Source: Ostreococcus mediterraneus
Lineage: Eukaryota; Chlorophyta; Mamiellophyceae; Mamiellales; Bathycoccaceae
Reading direction: 5' to 3'
Length of the DNA: 64,000 bases
NCBI GenBank assembly: GCA_012295225.1
Contig: WMKK01000003.1
Span: forward strand, 124,001-188,000
The number at the start of each line of letters is the position of its first letter. The first letter of the stretch is position 1. Positions 8,501 through 18,000 of this stretch are shown piece by piece. The position numbers and the translations under genes were made by a program. Under the pieces are notes generated by a model. That model did not search any database. It was not told the DNA's origin and saw only the letters and a list, made by a program, of their open reading frames with translations.

Positions 8501-9817
8501 ATGGAAACCGCGAGCGTTTCGCGCGCGGCATCGCGCGCGCACACGTTCGGGAGCGCGCCGGCGCGCGAGCGGCATCGCCGCGTGGCGCCCGGGCGAGGCG
8601 GCGTGGGCGATGTGGCGACGAGCGCGCGCGCGGCGGTCGCGGCGCTGATCGCCATGGCGTGCATCGCCGCGGCGTCTTTACGCGTGGATACGTACGTGGC
8701 GAGCGTGCGCGCGAGCGCGAGTGCGGTGGATGCGTCGGCGTCTATGGCGTCGTCGTCGGCGGCGAAGGTGGTTGGCGCGGATGGCGACGCGACGGCGGCG
8801 TTGAGTTCGTTTGAAGAAGACTTGGCTGTCGAACCCGAGCTCACGATTGGCGACACGTCTGTGGCGTACGTGGCGAAAGGGTGGAACGCTGAGCGACGTC
8901 TTATTGGTGAGAGTAAGATTGAGGCGATTTGGGAAGGGCCAGCGGCGACGAATGCGAACGGGGAGCTCACGGCGACGAAGCCGCGAGGGGTGTTGTTGGC
9001 GTTGCACGGGTGCAAACACAGCGCGAAGGACTTCTTCGCGAATAACACCAAGTGCACCGAGTGCCGTGGGTTGGCGCAGGAGATGGCGATTACACGCACG
9101 GCGCTGAGCCGAAGATTTGTGGTGATTGCGATATCATCGTTTGGGACGTGTTGGAGCCGTGACGTTGACGGGCCGCGCGTGGACGAAGTGTTGGAGACGT
9201 TTTTTAGCGACGACGCGTTGAAAGATCTGCCGCTTTATGCGTTCGGGGCGTCGAGTGGGGGTTCGTTCGTGTCTGAGTTGCCGTTCATCACGCACGCCGC
9301 GCAGATTGCCGGGTTGATTATTCAAATTGCCCCTGGGCCGCGGCTGTCGGAGATGACGCCGACGAGCGATTTAGCAAGGTATCCGCCGACGGTATTTTCA
9401 CACATGCCGCGTGACGAGCGCACAGCGGAGTTCGTCAAGATGTCTATTGAAGATTTAAGATTTGCCGGAGTGAAGGTTTTGGAATCAAAGCTCAATCCTA
9501 GAGCGATTACGCCTGAATACTTTTACAGGGAGAGCTTTGGAAAAATCAAAACGACGGAGAGTGAAGCGTTGCGTGGCAGCTTGAAATCATTCAATTTGAT
9601 AGACAAGGACGATTTACTCACGGAAGACCCGCGAGCGTTCGATACCATACATGTCGATATGTTAGCCACGCACGCACCGGCGTGGGATACGATGCTACCA
9701 GATATGAGTGACGTGCGTGAATTGCTCAACGTCGCGCACGCGACGCATGAATTGTCTGCGCAGGATTTCGCGGCGAATTTAGCTTGGCTCATACGCGCTC
9801 ACAGCGCGCATACGTAG
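8501..9817 (+). CDS. Membrane-anchored alpha/beta hydrolase
   Basis: 438 residues from the ATG at 8501. A basic N-terminus is followed by a hydrophobic segment (about residues 44-60, AAVAALIAMACIAAASL) that would act as a signal anchor, placing the enzyme in the lumen or outside. The hydrolase core shows the oxyanion strand VLLALHGCKHSAKDFF, the nucleophile elbow GASSGGS (catalytic Ser in G-x-S-x-G) and a late His in LLNVAHATHEL that could complete the triad. Substrate is not predictable. It sits among other secretory membrane proteins and points away from the GT29-like gene. Confidence 0.75.
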   Translation: METASVSRAASRAHTFGSAPARERHRRVAPGRGGVGDVATSARAAVAALIAMACIAAASLRVDTYVASVRASASAVDASASMASSSAAKVVGADGDATAALSSFEEDLAVEPELTIGDTSVAYVAKGWNAERRLIGESKIEAIWEGPAATNANGELTATKPRGVLLALHGCKHSAKDFFANNTKCTECRGLAQEMAITRTALSRRFVVIAISSFGTCWSRDVDGPRVDEVLETFFSDDALKDLPLYAFGASSGGSFVSELPFITHAAQIAGLIIQIAPGPRLSEMTPTSDLARYPPTVFSHMPRDERTAEFVKMSIEDLRFAGVKVLESKLNPRAITPEYFYRESFGKIKTTESEALRGSLKSFNLIDKDDLLTEDPRAFDTIHVDMLATHAPAWDTMLPDMSDVRELLNVAHATHELSAQDFAANLAWLIRAHSAHT

Positions 9818-9876
9818 GCTGAAATTAGTAGTGTATTCTAGATTAAAACGTTACATATTTTTCGATGCTATTCCTC

Positions 9877-11217
9877 TTACTCATTGTCGTCGTCATCGTG
9901 GTGCGACTTTTTTGAGGATGAATGGTGTCCGGACGAATGACCCTCATCGTCTTCATCATCATCGCCTTTTTTCGAGTCGTGCTTGGAGCTATGATGATGG
10001 TGATGTTCGTTGTCATCATCGTCGTCTTCTTCCTTGACAGCATTCGCCTTGTGATGCGAGTGTTTCGCGTGTCCCATGTCGGCAACGTAGTCAACGCCGG
10101 GACATTCGTCACTATCCATATGCCAATGATGGCACACAGCCTTGGGGCAATAAGGCCAGCCGTCTAGGGTATCATCAATAGATTTCGTCATGCACAATCG
10201 ACATGGTGTTTCTCCGACAGCCTGGCACGCGCTCGGAGCGCCTTCGTCGTTGGCGCAGTTCCAGTCGCGGAAGACGTACCGACCGGCGTTTCTGTTGCCA
10301 ATGTCTACTTGGCAATCTCCAATATCATAGTGCACGGCTTCTTTCGCCGCGTTCTTAGGCACGCCGTGACAGCCAGTGATGCCATATTTTTCGCACACCC
10401 AGCTCGAACAGAGGTTACCCGTGTCCGATTCAGCCGCCGGTGAGTCTTCAATGTGGCAAAATTGACACCCATCGTCGCCGACGCACCCCGCGGGCACCGC
10501 CTCGCTTCGCGTGCACTTGTGATTGTATTCTTGATACAAACCAGTGGCGCGATCACCGTGGGAAGAATCGCAGTCAACCTTGGGCGGCGGCGGCGGACTT
10601 GGCGGTGGCGGCGGGTTGGGCGGTGGAGGCGGCGGTGGAGGCGGCGGTGGAGGCGGCGGCGGCGGCGGCATCACTGGCGCCGCAGGAGCGAAAAACGCCC
10701 CCCGTAACGTATATAGCGCCCCTGTCACGTGACCATACGCCACCGCACTCGCGCAACAGCACATCAACACCGCACCGGCGATGAATGTTCCGTTCCGTTT
10801 ACGTGACGGTCGCGCTTCTTCGTCGTCGTCTCCATCCTCAACACCCCTTCTTCGCCCTTTCGCAACATCCCGATCTCGCGCCGTCCCTCGCGCACCACCA
10901 TCACTCGCATACGCATCAGACCCACCCGCCGCGCCCTCACCGCGCTCGACATCGCCGCGCGTCGACGATAATAACGACGTGCGCTCCGAGTCCACGTGAA
11001 CACCATCATCCTCCCGTCGTCCTCTCGCACCCGCGCGAGACGCGCCGCGTTCGCCCTCGCGCCGCCCCGCGCGATCCCCGCGCGAGCGATCGCCCTCGTA
11101 ATCGTTCGCCGCCATCGTTCGGCGCGAACTCCACCGCGGAACGCCACGCGGCGACGGAATGGCGATTGAACGTTCGATGCGATTGGTGTTGCCCGAACGC
11201 CCTCGATAAACCACCAT
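9877..11217 (-). CDS. Single-span membrane protein with poly-Pro linker, Cys-rich domain and His/Asp-rich tail
   Basis: 446 residues from the ATG at 11217; a second in-frame ATG lies at residue 35. The order is: an Arg/Gly/Asp-rich cytosolic part (1-140), one hydrophobic segment (about 145-172, containing CCC), a run of 20-plus prolines, then a luminal or extracellular domain (about 210-370) with about 18 cysteines in patterns such as CQFCHIED and CRLCMTKS. The last 65 residues are almost only His, Asp, Glu, Ser and Lys, including HHHHH, and look metal-chelating. I do not recognise the Cys-rich domain. Possible roles are cell-surface metal binding or wall attachment; both are inference. Confidence 0.75.
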   Translation of the reverse strand: MVVYRGRSGNTNRIERSIAIPSPRGVPRWSSRRTMAANDYEGDRSRGDRAGRREGERGASRAGARGRREDDGVHVDSERTSLLSSTRGDVERGEGAAGGSDAYASDGGARGTARDRDVAKGRRRGVEDGDDDEEARPSRKRNGTFIAGAVLMCCCASAVAYGHVTGALYTLRGAFFAPAAPVMPPPPPPPPPPPPPPPPPNPPPPPSPPPPPKVDCDSSHGDRATGLYQEYNHKCTRSEAVPAGCVGDDGCQFCHIEDSPAAESDTGNLCSSWVCEKYGITGCHGVPKNAAKEAVHYDIGDCQVDIGNRNAGRYVFRDWNCANDEGAPSACQAVGETPCRLCMTKSIDDTLDGWPYCPKAVCHHWHMDSDECPGVDYVADMGHAKHSHHKANAVKEEDDDDDNEHHHHHSSKHDSKKGDDDEDDEGHSSGHHSSSKKSHHDDDDNE

Positions 11218-11511
11218 CCTAAACCCTTACTCGTACAAATGTCACACAAACTCCATACACACGTCATAAAAAATACCCCACACGTGCATCATAAAACTAT
11301 GTACATAGCCAAAATACAGTGCACTGTAATTACATTCGGACAATCGGTACCCCAAAATACCCACGCATACCCCCAATAAAAACACCCACAGAGTCCAAAC
11401 TCACTCTCCAGTACACATATTCGGACACTCGACGTTCCGAAATACCAACGCGATCTCTCGCGCGGGAGCGTATCTTTAAGCTGCACACCGCGACGCACCC
11501 CGACGCAAACG
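11218..11511. promoter_or_regulatory. psaG upstream region with 14-bp palindrome, G-box and TTCGGACA repeats
   Basis: A 294-bp, comparatively AT-rich spacer between the divergent membrane-protein gene and psaG. It holds a CACGTG G-box core at 11281-11286, a perfect 14-bp palindrome TACAGTGCACTGTA at 11315-11328, two copies of ATTCGGACA at 11334-11342 and 11419-11427, and a TATA-like TATCTTTAAG at about 11471, some 40 bp before the psaG ATG. G-boxes are common in light-regulated plant promoters; function here is inferred from position. Confidence 0.5.
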
Positions 11512-12125
11512 ATGGCTTTCACCGCGCAAACCTTACCGACGAAGACCGTGGCGACGTTCAACAGGTGGGTGACTTTGCGTGCTCGCACCACGCGCGCGGG
11601 GGTCGCGCGCAGGGCGCTGTGGAATGGACGCGGGAGGGCGCGAGGGTGGTTTGAGCGATATGATTTCGCACAGGCTGATGCGTGATGATGATTGTTGTGT
11701 GTCGTCGACGCGCGTGCGTGGTGTCGCGTGTATGTACTGACGAGCGTTGCGTGTTGTTCTTTTTTTTCATGATACGCAGCCGCGTGGCGAAGCAAACGCG
11801 CGCGCGCCGTGGCGCGAAGACGGTTGTTCGCGCGTACGACGACGTGAACCTGGTGATCAGCGGCGCGAACGCGCTCTGCCTCGCGCTCGGCCGCTTTGTA
11901 TTCTTGCCGTACCAACGCGCGCAAGTCGAACGCGTGGGTATGCCGACGCAAAACGGCAAGACGCACTTCGCTGCGGGTGATTCTCGCGCAGAAGAGGCAA
12001 GCTTTGCGATGGCGACGCGCGACCCGGCGGGCTTTACGATCGTCGACTTGCTCGCGTGGGGGTCCATCGGTCACGCCGTGGGTTTCTTGGCGCTCGCGTC
12101 GCAATCCGCGCAGTCGATGTTGTAA
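11512..12125 (+). CDS. psaG: Photosystem I reaction centre subunit V (PsaG), two exons
   Basis: Exon 1 is 11512-11564, an intron with GTGGGT donor and ACGCAG acceptor covers 11565-11779 (215 nt), and exon 2 is 11780-12125. The protein is 132 residues: a transit peptide of about 35 residues (MAFTAQTLPTKTVATFNSRVAKQ ... VVRA in outline), then a mature protein with two membrane spans. Diagnostic PsaG blocks are LGRFVFLPYQR, QNGKTHFAAGD, DPAGFTIVDLLAWGSIGHAVG. PsaG sits at the edge of the PSI core and stabilises binding of the LHCI belt. It is preferred over the related PsaK because of the THFxAGD and VDxLAWGSIGH motifs. An intron motif ACTGAC near 11730 fits a branch point. Confidence 0.93.
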
Positions 12126-12339
12126 ATCGCTCAGCAACCAGAACAAACCAACAGACACCTCTAGAGAGATGGGGAGGCTTGTAATATCGTTACGATAGCG
12201 CCGTCGCGTCTTTATTCATTCAAACGTCGTTCCTCTTTGCGTAATTCCTTGGCTACACGTATACGACTGCTCGTACTTTTTTAAAATGGCTAATAGAATG
12301 CTAATACACGTTGCTAATTGTATCTACGTCTGTGTACAT

Positions 12340-14652
12340 CTACGTATGCGCCGCACGACGGCTCGCGGCAGGTCTAGCTGGCGGCTCATACGCTCCGACG
12401 AGCGCCTGCGCCGGGATGGCTTCTGGATTGATGAAATCCGAGGCGGCGACTTCTTTGTTCACCTTTTCGAGCTTCACGAGCGGTAACGCCATGGAATTCA
12501 ACTCGAGTGCGTAATTATCGTTCAACGTGTCGATCGTGCGTTTCAATGCCTCGGGCGTTGCGAGGTTGTCTTCGTACGACACCTCCACGCAGTTGCGCTC
12601 GTGAACGGCGGAAATGCGCTTGGACGCGTTGAGCCACGCTCTTGATTGTCGCACAAATTCGTCAAACACGTTGGCGTTGAACTTGATCGGCTCTGAAGCG
12701 CTGGAAAACTCGCGCACTGGAATCAAATCGGCATCGAATGGATCAGCTCCCGCACGAATCTGCTGAAACGGGGCCAAGCCCAACGCTCCGCGCAAGCTCG
12801 AGGCGTACATGCCAAGTTTGTTTTTGCGATCGACGCACATCACGAGCGGCTCTTTCGTGCTCGACATGATGGACTCAAGTACGAACTCGGCGCGCTTACG
12901 TTCGACTTCTGTCGATTGCAGCTTTGCGCCTAAGATTGAAACGTAAACCTTGTCGATGCCAGCTTCCCACGCGCGACTCAAAACTTCGTCGACGAATTCC
13001 CCTGGGTAATCAAATGAGGCGTCAATCGTTGCCTCTTTGACGCCAATTTCGAGCAAGTACGTTCGAAGCTTTCCACGCCAGGACGCGGTGTCGTATTTTG
13101 GTAAAGAAGCCACCGACCACCAGTCACCTAGGGTGATGTAGTTGGCAAAGAAGGCATCCGTACGAGGCAAACCTTCGCGTTGCCACAGCGTGGAATTCAG
13201 CGGGTGGTCCGACGTCGTCGCCAACACTTCATTCAGCAACGACGCTCCGCCTCGAATCGACGTCGCGGCGACGATGAGTTTGGCCTTCTGGTATACCCCA
13301 CCAGATTTGTGCAATCGCACGCGAGTGACGAGCGAGCTCGTGTGCAGAGGAGCGCCGAGTTGACGCACAAGCGACAAGCTCCATTTGTGCAACAAGTCGT
13401 CGTTCGGTGGCACCTTCTTCTCGAGCCAGTTGATCACCATTTGCTGCCGTTGTTTGGCATCGCATCCAGTTTGCCAGCTCGCACCATGGAATGAAAAGTG
13501 GTCTATGGCGTACGAGTCCGGGTAGGCGCTCGCAATCGTCGTGCACGGAAGCGTGGTGTTCCAATACGAACCGTCGACTTCCTGCACGAGCGCTTGCTTG
13601 ACGGTGAGTGGATTCCAGTCATCAGATCCGGAAGTCACGCGCTTCCACGTGAGCGACATGTGCTTGGTAAAGGACCTCTTACCCGTGATATCACTACCGT
13701 CGACGACGGAGTTATCCATCATCCAACGTACATCTGGATTGTTTTCTGCGTCCGCCGCCTTGACTTCGCGCACGCACGTATCATACTGATTTTCACCGCA
13801 ACCAAGTGGATACGCCACGTCTCTCTCGAGTGCAAGTATGCTATCCTGCAGATGCTGATCGAAAATGATGTGTGACAACCACACCGGACCAGTGATGGCG
13901 TTCGCGATGCAGCGCTGACCGAAATCGATGCCAGTTAAATACCCCGTCGTATTCAACACCTTTTCAAACACCGCCGCTCGAGGTGTCGTCGCCCCGAGCA
14001 CCCCAGCGCTGTAAAATCTAGAATCCCCCGGATCTTTCACCATGAATACTTCCTTATTCGTCGCCAAGGCGGCATCGAACAGTGGCGTGATGTCCTTGAA
14101 AAGCTCGACGTTCGTGTCTAAATACAATCCGCCGTTGTGGTACAAAATCTCATACTTCATCAAATCCACAAGCATTGAGTACACATTCTCGCCCGTGAGC
14201 TGATGGTACGCCCTACCGCGCTCAATTGTCGCTAAAGTGAGCGGAAAATTGCGCTCGTTCACGTCCGCTTCAGTCCAAAGACGTAAGCTCCATCCAGCTT
14301 GCTCGAGGACGTTGCGGTTGCGCTCAAAAATCATTCGCTTCACCCCTGGCACGTCGCTCCCGAGCCAAATCTCATGCGCCACGCGCGGATACCCCCCATC
14401 GTTAATCGCATTTGCCACGACCATCTCCTCTCTATATATTACACCCAGCACCGCCACGATAACGGTCACGGCGAGCGCGATCGGGTGCGTCGCGACGTCT
14501 CTCGCGCGCGCTCCCCAACCGTACCCTCGCGACGACGCACTGCGTCCCGAGCGCTCCCGTTCGCGCGCATGCGCGTTATCACCGAGCAGCGATGCGCATT
14601 CGCTCGTCGATGGCGCGTCAGTGACGTCGCCGCGCTCGATATCGCGCGACAT
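12340..14652 (-). CDS. GT32 glycosyltransferase fused to a sulfotransferase-like domain, type II membrane protein
   Basis: 770 residues from the ATG at 14652; the earlier in-frame GTG was not used. A signal anchor lies at about residues 58-75 (PIALAVTVIVAVLGVIY). Residues about 85-330 are a GT32-type (alpha-mannosyl/galactosyl transferase, Och1-like) domain: IPRVAHEIW-like start PRVAHEIWLGSDVPG, LRLWTEADV, VDLMKYEILYHNGGLYLDTNVE with the DxD-type metal site (LDTN), and a later sugar-binding region. From about residue 455 the chain changes to a sulfotransferase-like unit: AATSIRGGASLLNEVL (P-loop-like start), VMCVDRKNKLGMYASSLRGAL and VSYEDNLATPEALKRTIDTL. One chain may therefore add a sugar and a sulfate in the Golgi. 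The GT32 call is firm, the sulfotransferase call moderate. Confidence 0.8.
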   Translation of the reverse strand: MSRDIERGDVTDAPSTSECASLLGDNAHARERERSGRSASSRGYGWGARARDVATHPIALAVTVIVAVLGVIYREEMVVANAINDGGYPRVAHEIWLGSDVPGVKRMIFERNRNVLEQAGWSLRLWTEADVNERNFPLTLATIERGRAYHQLTGENVYSMLVDLMKYEILYHNGGLYLDTNVELFKDITPLFDAALATNKEVFMVKDPGDSRFYSAGVLGATTPRAAVFEKVLNTTGYLTGIDFGQRCIANAITGPVWLSHIIFDQHLQDSILALERDVAYPLGCGENQYDTCVREVKAADAENNPDVRWMMDNSVVDGSDITGKRSFTKHMSLTWKRVTSGSDDWNPLTVKQALVQEVDGSYWNTTLPCTTIASAYPDSYAIDHFSFHGASWQTGCDAKQRQQMVINWLEKKVPPNDDLLHKWSLSLVRQLGAPLHTSSLVTRVRLHKSGGVYQKAKLIVAATSIRGGASLLNEVLATTSDHPLNSTLWQREGLPRTDAFFANYITLGDWWSVASLPKYDTASWRGKLRTYLLEIGVKEATIDASFDYPGEFVDEVLSRAWEAGIDKVYVSILGAKLQSTEVERKRAEFVLESIMSSTKEPLVMCVDRKNKLGMYASSLRGALGLAPFQQIRAGADPFDADLIPVREFSSASEPIKFNANVFDEFVRQSRAWLNASKRISAVHERNCVEVSYEDNLATPEALKRTIDTLNDNYALELNSMALPLVKLEKVNKEVAASDFINPEAIPAQALVGAYEPPARPAASRRAAHT

Positions 14653-15071
14653 GGGGCCGAACGTGCCGCCAACACCCTTTGTCGAAGCGTCGATCGACGC
14701 GCGACAGCCGGGGTTTTCGCTCACGTACGACGCGTTCGCGCGGCTAGATGCGACGAACGAAACGCGTGTGAACGATTCGCCGACGCGCGGCGGGTCGTGC
14801 GCGAGCGGCGCGCGGGCGTGTGGCGTCGATGCGCCATCGCTGTCGCTGGCGATTCGGCGAGTTTATACCCTAGCTACATTTATGTAAAAAGATTGATAGA
14901 TTTAATTAGAATATAATACATGGAAGGCAAAGCGTCGCGAGAATGAATGCGGATGCGCGCGCCGCGCCGACGTCAGAACGCGTCGCCTGAGTATTCTATC
15001 ACCCTGCGACCGCGTGGCTTTCAGAACAACACTTTTCTTACGTATTACTGACACGTGCGTGCTCGTTTACG
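14653..15071. promoter_or_regulatory. Divergent intergenic region, GT32 fusion / beta-helix protein
   Basis: A 419-bp spacer with the 5' ends of two secretory-protein genes. An AT-rich segment at about 14862-14915 contains TATA-like tracts next to the minus-strand gene. No extra gene is supported; the GT32 frame stays open for 72 bp into it, but only from a GTG. Confidence 0.4.
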
Positions 15072-18000
15072 ATGCATGTGCGTGTGCCCGCGTCGCGCGG
15101 GGCGGCTTCGACGCCGCGCGCGCGTCGGCGGGCGCTCTTCTTCTCTCTGGTGCTCTTAGCCGCCAGCCTTGCTCGCGTCCGCGCGAGCGCATCCGTCGGT
15201 ACGCATTGCTTGGCAAACTCGAACGATTTGGCGCCGTGTCAAACCGCACCGGGCGGCACAGCGTGCTGTACAGCGATCGGTGAGTGGAACGACGCCGGAT
15301 GCTTTTGCTCTGGCGGCGTCACCACCGCTCTCGACTCTACACAAGCGACGTACGCGGCGCAGTTCGCAACGAACTGTGGCATAACAACCACAACGTCTGT
15401 GAGTGATGCTACGTGCGTAGCTGCGCTCGCTGCGCAGTCCTCAAGCCCGACTTCGAGTTCGAGCGGCGGTGTCTCTCCGTCTCCCGTTTCGACGGCGCCC
15501 GCTGCGCCGACGAATGTCTACTCTCTGCGCACCGGCACAGACGAAGTCATCGTTGGCTGGACCTCCAGTACCTCTTCTAGTGTCGTTGCATACGCCATTG
15601 ATGCGTGCGACGCGAGTAATCTCGCAACGTGCGCATCACCGACGCGCGTCACGGTCGCCGCTACTGCGACGTCGCACACGTTCACCGGCGTCTCCAACCC
15701 GACGACGATGGTGTATCGCATCAAGGCTGCGACGGCGAGCGAGTCGAGCGATTCCACTGCACCAACGTCGGTTCCCATGCGCGACGCCCGAGCTGCGCTC
15801 ATCGTGTCGAATTCGAACTCGGCTTCGAGCACTTCGTCGTGCGGCTCGTGGGCTACGCCCTGCGATTCCATCGTGTCTGCCCTCGCGGCGACGACGTCTG
15901 CGTCAACGCGATCAGTACTCGTGCTTCCAGGCACACACGGCTCTTCGTCGTGTGGCTCCACGCTTGGTTCGAGTGCGGTGTCGATCTCTTCCGTGCTCGG
16001 GTCTCCGGCGACAACGCTCGATTGTGCCGAAGCCGACCGCGGTTTCGATATTGCAGGCGCCGCCGACATCTCTATCACCGGTCTCACCATCACCAACGGC
16101 TTGGCATCTACTGGAGGGGGTATCCGCATGACGAATGCTCCGTCTGTCACGCTCGAAGACGTCGTGGTGTCGGGATGTAAATCCCAAACCATGGGCGGCG
16201 GCTTGCATTTGGTGAACTCTCAGCCCGTCATTAAGCACTCGCGCTTCGTGGCTAATAGTGGCGGAAATGATCGCTCCGGGAACCACAACCGCGGGGGTGG
16301 TGCGTACTTGCAAACTACGTCCCACGCCACACTCTTGAACGTCAGCTTTGTCGAGAACACGCTTGATGTCAGTGGTAAGGGTGGTGGATTGAACGTCGAC
16401 GAAAACTCCAACGTTACGGCGAATGGATTGACGCTGACGGGCAATAAAGCCTTCTTCGCCGCTGGTCTGTTCATCGGTCACGGATGTCACGGGACATTTT
16501 CCAATGTCTTAGCCACCGAGAATGAGGCGTCGTATGGCGCCGCGATCGGCGTATTCGAAGGCGGCAATCCAACGTTCAATACTGGTCTCGTCAAGTCGAA
16601 CAAAGCGTCGCTTTGGGGCGCGGGCGTCATCGTCTACACGGGTGCGAACGCGCACTTTGAAGCGATGGCATTCGAATCCAACGAAGCTGAAATCGGCGGT
16701 GGAGTGCTGCTGTATTCACAATCCACAGCGTCCATGTCAAACTCTCGCGTGTTGTCCAACGTCGTCACAAAGTACGGCGGAGGCATTCGGCTCAACGACC
16801 GCGCGACGCTCTCGATAACGAATACACGCGTGTCGAACAACGTGGCAGTGCTCGGTGGTGGTGGCGTACACGTTACTTCCGGCGCAATGCTCACTGCTAC
16901 CGCCGGAGAGATGGTGAACAACACCGCCCCCGACGGTGGCGCGATGTATTGCTCTGGCGGCGAACACGGCGGCGGCGCAATCGTCGGCTCAGGCATCTCC
17001 GTGAAATCCAACATCGCATCCGGTCTCGGCGGTGGTGCTTACATGACCGAAGCATGCGCTGTTGAAATCAAAGATTCATCGACGTTCGAATCGAATTCTG
17101 CGGTGAGCGGTACGAGCTGCCGAAGCTTGTATGAAGTTGGCGGAGGCGCGTTTGCCCTCGAGCCAAACACCGCGGAACATCCTACGACTCTCGTCATCGA
17201 CAGCTCATCCACGGTCAAGGCAAATGTCGCACCGAGCGGCGGCGCATTCTTTGTTGTACCCGCGCCAGTTTCAACGGACGCGAACTCTCCAAAAGGGGCC
17301 CAGATTACGCTCGATGTGTCCACGTCGGTGTTGAACAACGCCGCCTCGGGATGTCAGTCATTTGTCGCCGGCCGCGGCGGCGCGATGTACCTCGCTGCTG
17401 GAAACCACACGTTCTCCGGTGTGACCTTTGAAAGCAACACCGCATCTACCGATGGAGGCGCAATCTTTGTTGAAAGCGTCGCTTCGGTCACGATGCAAGC
17501 GTGCACGGCGTCACAAAACACCGCGGAGACCTTTGGCGGCGCCGTGGCGCACGTCGGCGCAAAGCTCAAAATCTCAACCGGTACATTCACTTCGAACACA
17601 GCCAACGGTGGTGGTGCGGTATACGTCGCCAAGTCATTGACGACAACGCCGATGTTTGCCATTACTGGTGCTACGATGGATTCCAACACCGCGCACCGCG
17701 GCGGGGCGATGTACTTTGCCGCGAATTTGGCGCTCGGAACGCTATCCAACATTGCGCTCCATCACAACACCGCCGTCGCCGGTGCGGACTCTTACTGGAT
17801 TCGTGCTGCGAGCCCAACCGCGGAGTTTGCATGCGCCTCATGCGCGTACACGCATGCCAACGGATCGACCCGTGGTGTGTTCGCTACTGAGGCGCTCTCG
17901 GCGTCGTCAGCGATTGGCATTCCCGCGAGCGTTGAAAGCGGTAAAGTCACCGATGACTTTTCTGTGCAGCTCGTGGACTTTTACAGCCAAGCAGTGACCA

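Noticed and set aside
11289-12158. Long minus-strand frame antisense to psaG
   Set aside because: It covers both psaG exons and the intron, reads Arg/His-rich without domains, and the plus strand gives a perfect PsaG after splicing.
8501-14652. Treating the 6.6-20 kb secretory genes as a co-transcribed cluster
   Set aside because: Strands alternate, each gene has its own promoter-sized gap, and psaG lies in the middle, so proximity alone is weak evidence.
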